Of a DNA stretch of 37,921 nucleotides, positions 33,764 to 37,921 are shown in pieces. The DNA is taken from positions 1 to 37,921 of the forward strand of contig NZ_SSOB01000069.1 of the NCBI RefSeq assembly GCF_004801405.1, given 5' to 3'. Position numbers and translations under genes: made by a program. This DNA comes from Cohnella fermenti (GTDB lineage Bacteria > Bacillota > Bacilli > Paenibacillales > Paenibacillaceae). Each line of letters opens with the position of its first letter. Within the stretch, counting starts at the first letter, position 1. The notes beneath the pieces are model-generated. The model was not told where the DNA came from, ran no database searches, and was given only the letters and a program-made list of their open reading frames with translations.

Positions 33764-34990
33764 TCAGGAGGGAACGATAACCGCCCCCTTCCGGTCCGGA
33801 GCGACGATGGGCGAGATCGGGTGCTTAAGCCCCGCGATGTCATCGCGGATTAAACGGGCGGCAATCGCGCTGTAGATGGTTCCGTTGCCGCCGTAGCCAA
33901 GCGCATAGTATTGTCCGGGGCGCTCGGGGTCCTCGCCGATGAACGGGAGATTGTCGGCCGATTCGCCGAACGTTGCGCACCATTCGTACTCCCGCTCCGC
34001 CTTCAGGTCCGGGAACAGGAGATGGAGCTCCGACAGCAGCCGCCGCGACCGCCGTTCCACTTCCGTCTGCGACAGGACGGGGACGCGAACGTTCTCGTCG
34101 AGCCCTCCCATCACGATCCGGTTGTCCTCCGTCGTGCGCAGATACAGATAGGGCCGGGCGGTCTCCCACAGCATGAACCGCTGATGCCACTGCTGAAGCG
34201 ACGGCAGCGGCTTCGTCACGAGCGCGTAGGACCGGTTCAGGTTCGCCTTGATCCAGCTTCCTCCCGCAACCTCGGGCGAATAGCCGACGGCATAGACGAT
34301 ATGCTCGGCATGAATCTCGGCATCGTTCGTCCGGACGACGAAGCTTCCCTTGCGCCCTTCGACGGACAGCGCGGGCGTCCTCTCGAACAGGCGAAGACCT
34401 GCCTGAACGCCGGCTTCGGCCAAGGCCTGGACGAAGCGGTAAGGATTCAGCTCGGCATCTCCATGCGTGACGATCGCCCCGCTTTTGCGGAATGGGAAGG
34501 CGCCCTCGATGCGGCCGGGGTCCCACCATTCCACGCCGAACCCGTGGCGATCCAGCAGCTCGAACTCCTTCTGCAGCGAAGGGAGATCGGCTTCGGAGCT
34601 GGCGTAGTAGAAGCTGCTGCGGCGCTTCAGTCCAACCTCGCGCGGAAGCCCGGCCGCCACCTGAACGATCTGCTCGACCGCGTCCTTGCAAGCCCGGTAG
34701 AATTCGACCGCTTCCGCCTCGCCGATCTGGACGGCCAGCTCGGACAGCATAATGTCGTTGGCGTACTGAAGGAGACCGGTATTGGCGGACGTGCTGCCCG
34801 CCGCGACGTCTCCCTGTTCGATGAGCACCGTATCGATGCCGCTTCTCGCGAGCGTGTAGCCGCAGGCGACTCCGGTCATCCCGCCGCCGATGACGAGCGC
34901 ATCGCATCGAACCGCCTCTTTAAGCGACGGGTAAGACGGAGCGGCAGGCCGGGTTGTCGGCCAGTATAACGATCCGAAGTGCAAAGTCAC
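33764..34990 (-). CDS. FAD-dependent oxidoreductase (DAO family)
   Basis: A 408-residue flavoprotein of the D-amino-acid oxidase/glycine oxidase superfamily. FAD is bound through CDALVIGGGMTGVACGYTLAR (about 29-49) with the second ribose-binding glutamate in TVLIEQGDVAAGSTSANTG. The C-terminal GESADNLPFIG and YALGYGGNGTIYSA close the FAD site. Related proteins oxidise amine substrates, but the substrate cannot be told here. GTG 34990 lies seven bases after GGAGGG. The ATG at 35005 overlaps that ribosome site and is unlikely. A SigB-type promoter on the minus strand (35096-35121) suggests it belongs to the stress response. Confidence 0.85.
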   Translation of the reverse strand: MTLHFGSLYWPTTRPAAPSYPSLKEAVRCDALVIGGGMTGVACGYTLARSGIDTVLIEQGDVAAGSTSANTGLLQYANDIMLSELAVQIGEAEAVEFYRACKDAVEQIVQVAAGLPREVGLKRRSSFYYASSEADLPSLQKEFELLDRHGFGVEWWDPGRIEGAFPFRKSGAIVTHGDAELNPYRFVQALAEAGVQAGLRLFERTPALSVEGRKGSFVVRTNDAEIHAEHIVYAVGYSPEVAGGSWIKANLNRSYALVTKPLPSLQQWHQRFMLWETARPYLYLRTTEDNRIVMGGLDENVRVPVLSQTEVERRSRRLLSELHLLFPDLKAEREYEWCATFGESADNLPFIGEDPERPGQYYALGYGGNGTIYSAIAARLIRDDIAGLKHPISPIVAPDRKGAVIVPS

Positions 34991-35095
34991 AACGAGTCCC
35001 TCCATCCTTAACGCTAGGGCATATGGCAGGCCGCTTGCCGATTCGAACGGCTGCGCTCTGTTCCGCGCCCTGCGCCCTGTTTAAAGTATTCTCCA

Positions 35096-35121
35096 TTACC
35101 CTCGCTTTCCTGCGGATAAAC
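35096..35121 (-). promoter_or_regulatory. SigB-type promoter of the FAD-oxidoreductase gene
   Basis: On the minus strand GTTTAT (35116-35121), a 14-bp spacer and GGGTAA (35096-35101), about 106 bp before GTG 34990. Confidence 0.55.
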
Positions 35122-35131
35122 GAACCCTTGA

Positions 35132-35162
35132 CGGGCGAATCGCCTGTTTCGCCCGGCTTTTT
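35132..35162 (+). terminator. Orphan terminator-like hairpin between divergent genes
   Basis: CGGGCGAA (35132-35139) pairs perfectly with TTCGCCCG (35148-35155), followed by GGC and five T's on the plus strand. No plus-strand gene precedes it. It may insulate the rsbV promoter from antisense transcription of the FAD-oxidoreductase gene, or end a small RNA. Confidence 0.55.
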
Positions 35163-35228
35163 CGCAACCGATTTTTTTATCGCAACTCTTCGGTCATTCC
35201 CGCGTTCACATGTTTGATAAGGCTCCCT

Positions 35229-35254
35229 GTTTCACACGCTCCCGATCGGGGTAA
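35229..35254 (+). promoter_or_regulatory. SigB-type (autoregulatory) promoter of rsbV-rsbW-sigB
   Basis: GTTTCA (35229-35234), a 14-bp spacer and GGGTAA (35249-35254) lie 31 bp before rsbV, as expected for SigB autoregulation. Confidence 0.75.
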
Positions 35255-35285
35255 ATAAAACGGAATCGATTCAAGGAGGTTTCTC

Positions 35286-35606
35286 ATGAAGACTGATAAA
35301 TTGAGTTTTCGAACGGAGAATAAGGAGGGCCTTACCGTCATTCATCTGTCCGGCGAGCTGGACCTTGAAGTCGCTTCCCAGATGCGGACAGCGATGGAGC
35401 CGCTCGTGGAGCTGACGGATCGCAAGCTGGTGCTCAACATGAGGGACTTGAAATATATCGACAGCACGGGGATCGGCATCCTGATCGGTATCGTCAAAGC
35501 GCGGCATTCCCGCCAAGCGCCGTTCGCCGTGGAGGATGTATCGGATCATATTCGCAAGCTGTTCGACATGACGGGGATTTCGCGTTTCTTGGCTTCGGCG
35601 CATTAA
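35286..35606 (+). CDS. rsbV: Anti-anti-sigma factor RsbV
   Basis: A 106-residue STAS-domain protein. The conserved phosphorylation loop reads YIDSTGIGILIGI, with the serine that the anti-sigma kinase modifies at about residue 58. When unphosphorylated, it binds RsbW and frees SigB. AAGGAGG supports ATG 35286. It is the first gene of an operon with rsbW and sigB, preceded by a SigB-type promoter. Its likely phosphatase in this window is the receiver-PP2C protein at 29612, as no other RsbU-like gene is visible. Confidence 0.9.
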   Translation: MKTDKLSFRTENKEGLTVIHLSGELDLEVASQMRTAMEPLVELTDRKLVLNMRDLKYIDSTGIGILIGIVKARHSRQAPFAVEDVSDHIRKLFDMTGISRFLASAH

Positions 35607-35650
35607 TGAGCCGCAACAATATTCAGGGAAAGGTAGAGGATGAAAACTCC

Positions 35651-36091
35651 ATGGCAATAGATAACAACGTGAAGCTGACGGTGCCCGCGTTGCCCGAATT
35701 CGTCGACCTCGTCCGTCTGACGCTGTTCGGACTCGCAACCAAGCTTAAATTCTCGTTCGAGGAGATCGAAGACATGAAGGTGGCGGTATCCGAAGCTTGC
35801 AACAATGCCGTTCTTCACGCTTACGAAGGAGCGGACGGGCATATCGAGGTCGAATTCGCCTGGGCCGAAGAGGATGAGCTTCGCATCACGGTTCGCGATC
35901 AAGGCGTAAACGACTCTTCTCCCGAACTGACTCGCAAATCAACCCTGCACGGGAAGTCCATTGAGGAGATCCAGTCGGGCGGATTAGGACTTTATCTGAT
36001 GCAAGCGTTGATGGACCATGTGGAGATGAACATTGAGAACGGAACGGCCGTTACGCTGATCAAGCGTCGATCGGCTGCCGAGCGCGTATGA
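35651..36091 (+). CDS. rsbW: Anti-sigma factor and serine kinase RsbW
   Basis: A protein of about 146 residues with a GHKL ATPase fold: the N-box in SEACNNAVLHAYE, VRDQGVND and GGLGLYLMQALMD are as in RsbW. It binds SigB to hold it inactive and phosphorylates RsbV. ATG 35651 gives an N-terminus (MAIDNNVKLTVPALPEF) that lines up with Bacillus RsbW. An in-frame ATG at 35606, overlapping the rsbV stop, would add 15 residues and is possible. It overlaps sigB by 4 bp. Confidence 0.9.
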   Translation: MAIDNNVKLTVPALPEFVDLVRLTLFGLATKLKFSFEEIEDMKVAVSEACNNAVLHAYEGADGHIEVEFAWAEEDELRITVRDQGVNDSSPELTRKSTLHGKSIEEIQSGGLGLYLMQALMDHVEMNIENGTAVTLIKRRSAAERV

Positions 36092-36852
36092 ACAGCCGCG
36101 AGGGTATCCGTCAGCCCGACGATGCCCAGCGGAAGCTGCTGGAGTACCAGCGAACGTTAAACAAGGAACTGGCCGACGAGCTTGTGCGCGAGTACGAGTC
36201 TCTGGCCCGAATGGCCGCGGGGAAAATCTCCCGGAACCGCCCCGATCTGCAGGAGGACTTGTTCCAGGTCGGTCGAATGACGATTTTCCGGCTGCTGCAG
36301 CATTATGATCCTTCGATCGGGATGCCGTTCGAGCCGTATGTCATGAAGAGCGTCGTCGGCCAGATGAAAAATTACTTGAGGGATAAATCCTGGTACATTC
36401 AGGTTCCCCGCCGCATCAAGGAGAAAGGGCTGGTCGTCCAGCAGACCATCGACGAGCTGACGATTCGCCTGGAGCGCTCGCCGAGCGTTGAGGAGATCGC
36501 GGCAGAGCTGGAGATGGAGGTCGAAGAGACGCTGGAGGTGCTGGCCGGCCGGGAGATGTACCATTACGTCTCGCTCGATACGCCGGTCTCCGAGGAGGAG
36601 AACACGTCCACCCTGGGCGAGCTGCTCAGCAGCCAGGCCGACGACTACATAAGCGCGGAGCGCAGGATGGACCTTCAGGAGGCGCTGGAGAGGCTGAAGC
36701 CGGAAGAGCGCAAGGTCATTCTGCTGCTCTACAACGAGGGCTACTCGCAGCGCAATGTCGCCGAACAGCTCGGGGTGTCCCAGATGAGCATCTCGCGCAT
36801 CCAGCGAAGGGCGATCGAGCAGCTTCGGAGCTGGATCGGAGAGGAAGCTTGA
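36088..36852 (+). CDS. sigB: RNA polymerase sigma factor SigB
   Basis: A 254-residue group-3 sigma factor. Region 2 includes DLQEDLFQVGRMTIFRLLQHYDPSIGMPFEPYV (about 53-85) and the -10-reading VVGQMKNYLRDKSWYIQVPRR. Region 3 has the SPSVEEIAAELEM helix-turn-helix. Region 4 is QRNVAEQLGVSQMSISRIQRRAIEQLRS near the C-terminus. It directs transcription of general-stress genes from GTTT/GGGTA promoters; five or six such sites occur in the surrounding 8.5 kb. ATG 36088 overlaps the rsbW stop (ATGA), a coupling typical of anti-sigma/sigma pairs. Confidence 0.93.
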   Translation: MNSREGIRQPDDAQRKLLEYQRTLNKELADELVREYESLARMAAGKISRNRPDLQEDLFQVGRMTIFRLLQHYDPSIGMPFEPYVMKSVVGQMKNYLRDKSWYIQVPRRIKEKGLVVQQTIDELTIRLERSPSVEEIAAELEMEVEETLEVLAGREMYHYVSLDTPVSEEENTSTLGELLSSQADDYISAERRMDLQEALERLKPEERKVILLLYNEGYSQRNVAEQLGVSQMSISRIQRRAIEQLRSWIGEEA

Positions 36853-36875
36853 TTCATCTCCCCAAGCGAGGGTAA
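36851..36875 (+). promoter_or_regulatory. Weak SigB-type promoter after sigB
   Basis: GATTCA (36851-36856), 13 bp, and GGGTAA (36870-36875), 47 bp before the next gene's start. The -35 box has one further mismatch compared with the other sites. Confidence 0.4.
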
Positions 36876-36922
36876 TAAGAGATACGCAACACAACCTCTT
36901 AAAGGCAAAGGCGGTGGCAAGG

Positions 36923-37279
36923 ATGGGCGTTCGATATGAGCTTGGCTGCTTCGAATGCGATGTCTTGGTACGAGAGTCGGAAGGGGCGGCAGGCGGCTAT
37001 CAGCTCAGCATTCAAGCCCGCTCGAACCCTCTGGGCAAAGGCAATCCGATCGCCGACTACGAGACGGAAGCGGAGGCCACGGAGGCGGCCGATCGGTTCT
37101 GTCAGCTTTACACCCTTGCTCGAGAATACGGCTATCACCTTCACGGCGGCGACTTCCGCAGGGAGGATTGCTCCCGGGTCTCCGTAGCGGATCAACTGAA
37201 GGGCCGCATGGACCCGGATCGCTTCCGGACCCTTCTGGAAGAGGAAGCTCGCATCCACGATCTCCCTCTCCCGAGTTAG
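36923..37279 (+). CDS. Small hypothetical protein downstream of sigB
   Basis: A frame of about 118 codons I do not recognise. It contains YELGCFECDVLVRESEGAAGG, QARSNPLGKGNPIADYETEAEATEAADRFCQLY and an ending acidic helix (DRFRTLLEEEARIHDLP). The composition is that of a soluble alpha/beta protein with two early cysteines in a C-x-x-x-C-like pattern (GCFEC). The start could be GTG 36914 or ATG 36923, both with mediocre ribosome sites. It is 70 bp after sigB with a weak SigB-type promoter between, so it may be a stress gene. Confidence 0.6.
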   Translation: MGVRYELGCFECDVLVRESEGAAGGYQLSIQARSNPLGKGNPIADYETEAEATEAADRFCQLYTLAREYGYHLHGGDFRREDCSRVSVADQLKGRMDPDRFRTLLEEEARIHDLPLPS

Positions 37280-37375
37280 CCGAACCTCTAATGTATCGGA
37301 AAATAAGCAAACCACGGCCCGTGCGACCCCGCGCGGGTCATTGTCGTTGACAAATTAAGCTATTCGTCTCCTGCC

Positions 37376-37480
37376 GCCGCGCCCCAAACCTCCGTGACCC
37401 CGCGAACCCGCCCTCGCGCCCTCGCGGCCCCATGACCCCGCGAACTCGCCCTCGAGACCTCGAACCCCGTCGCTACCGGC
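37376..37480. repeat. GC-rich low-complexity tract before array C
   Basis: Degenerate repeats of CCCCGCGAACYCGCCCTCG-like units (for example around 37397-37412 and 37436-37454) precede the palindrome array, as the 18-bp repeats precede array A. Confidence 0.55.
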
Positions 37481-37488
37481 GCTTTGCC

Positions 37489-37672
37489 CGATTATGTGAA
37501 AAATCACATTCGCGGACGCTGTTTCGGCTCAAATTTCCAGATGTATGCTAAAAACCACATAAAAACGGCACAAACAAGCCTCGGACCGCCGGATGTATGC
37601 TAAAAACCACATAAAATGCTGCGATTTCCCCCGATCTCAGCCAACGAATGTGAAAAATCACATAAAATTGCC
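37489..37672 (+). repeat. Four-unit phased palindrome array (copy C)
   Basis: Units lie at 37494-37509 (ATGTGAAAAATCACAT), 37545-37560 and 37597-37612 (both ATGCTAAAAACCACAT) and 37648-37663 (ATGTGAAAAATCACAT), with steps of 51, 52 and 51 bp. The first and last units are perfect; the middle two share a variant. Spacer 3 holds GCGATT and a CGA just before the last unit. A GA-rich tract follows at about 37690-37785. Confidence 0.8.
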
Positions 37673-37689
37673 AAAGTCGTCGCGCGAGG

Positions 37690-37785
37690 GGGAGGAGCCG
37701 AGGTAGAGGAAAGAAAAGGAGAAGGTGGGGTGAGCGAAAGGAGGAGCCGAGGTAAAGAAAAGGTGAGAAGAGGAGGTGGAAGGCG
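37690..37785. repeat. GA-rich tract after array C
   Basis: A purine-rich stretch in which GAGGAGCCGAGGTA recurs at 37692 and 37741, 49 bp apart. It mirrors the GA-rich repeat that follows array A. Confidence 0.6.
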
Positions 37786-37794
37786 GCGAGATAG

Positions 37795-37921
37795 GTAAGC
37801 GTCAAACCATGCACACCTTCTAAGTGCTGTCCGTACATGAGAAGATGAGGCTACTTCAGATCGAGCAGGAGGTTGCCTCATGTCAAGGAAAGAACAACGT
37901 CGGCAGGAATGGACCACCCGA
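37795..37921 (+). mobile_element. Left end of a probable IS66-family insertion sequence
   Basis: The string GTAAGCG at 37795-37801 matches the conserved GTAA-type terminus of IS66-family elements. The eight bases before it (CGAGATAG, 37787-37794) would be the expected target duplication, untestable here because the other end is outside the window. A short gene starts 85 bp further in, as in IS66 elements. Confidence 0.55.
37880..37921 (+). CDS. IS66-type accessory protein (TnpA/OrfA-like), truncated by the window edge
   Basis: ATG 37880 follows AGGAGG (37867-37872) by seven bases and reads MSRKEQRRQEWTTR before the sequence ends. This start (basic, then RRQEWTTR) resembles the first, helix-turn-helix-bearing protein of IS66 elements. 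With 14 codons the call rests mostly on the terminus at 37795. Confidence 0.5.
   Translation, partial: MSRKEQRRQEWTTR

Noticed and set aside
35070..35101. GTTTAA on the plus strand near 35078 as a SigB -35 box
   Set aside because: No GGGTAA/T follows at 12-15 bp on that strand; the CCC there belongs to the minus-strand promoter.

Overview
The window looks like the chromosome of a GC-rich, spore-forming Bacillota of the Paenibacillaceae (Paenibacillus or Cohnella-like). This rests on strong AGGAGG-type ribosome sites with frequent TTG/GTG starts, a KapB-type sporulation protein, a KhtTU potassium/proton antiporter, a CvfC/YpgR-like protein, a UgtP-type glycosyltransferase and an rsbV-rsbW-sigB operon. 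The genus is inferred, not shown. No rRNA, tRNA or CRISPR array was seen.

Layout. 1-1175: a probable insertion-sequence tail, low-complexity tandem repeats, phased palindrome arrays, and a tandem pair of candidate small-RNA genes on the minus strand. 1176-5194: CvfC-like protein (-), metallo-beta-lactamase-fold hydrolase and ABC-F ATPase (+). 5371-18165: a carbohydrate-utilisation operon (+) with two CUT1 permeases, ThuA, a Gfo/Idh/MocA dehydrogenase, a solute-binding lipoprotein, a membrane-bound AraC regulator, a large secreted discoidin/beta-helix protein and a GH43-like enzyme; no ATPase gene is present. About 18.2-18.5 kb: a heavily deleted ABC-exporter remnant (-). 18731-25540: NlpC/P60 hydrolase, TraX-like protein, UgtP-like glycosyltransferase, KapB, a GT4 glycosyltransferase coupled to an (alpha/alpha)6-type partner, and a small membrane protein. 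25717-28320: KhtT, KhtU and a YitT-family protein. 28.4-36.9 kb: a general-stress region with a response regulator-PP2C phosphatase, a hybrid-length histidine kinase, stress proteins, a FAD oxidoreductase, and rsbV-rsbW-sigB. 37.3-37.9 kb: a further palindrome array and the left end of a probable IS66-family element.

Three observations stand out. (1) At 830-1124, two 165-bp modules on the minus strand share a promoter with four hexamers at exact 11-bp phase, a 25-nt identical C-rich segment and a Rho-independent terminator whose stem has changed in a compensatory way: a candidate pair of response-regulator-controlled small RNAs. (2) Three arrays (485-654, 19829-20000, 37494-37663), plus a partial fourth at 122-188, each carry 16-bp palindromes of type ATGTGAAAAATCACAT spaced 51-52 bp apart, close to five helical turns, all in one orientation. 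(3) Five to six SigB-type promoters (GTTTnn-N13/14-GGGTAA/T) lie in 8.5 kb around sigB, so the stress region looks like a compact SigB regulon next to a kinase/phosphatase pair that could feed RsbV.

Working together: the sugar locus would import an oligosaccharide, and the ThuA plus dehydrogenase pair suggests processing through a 3-keto intermediate. The stress region would link an external or redox signal through the kinase and PP2C phosphatase to RsbV, RsbW and SigB, which in turn would transcribe the neighbouring stress genes.
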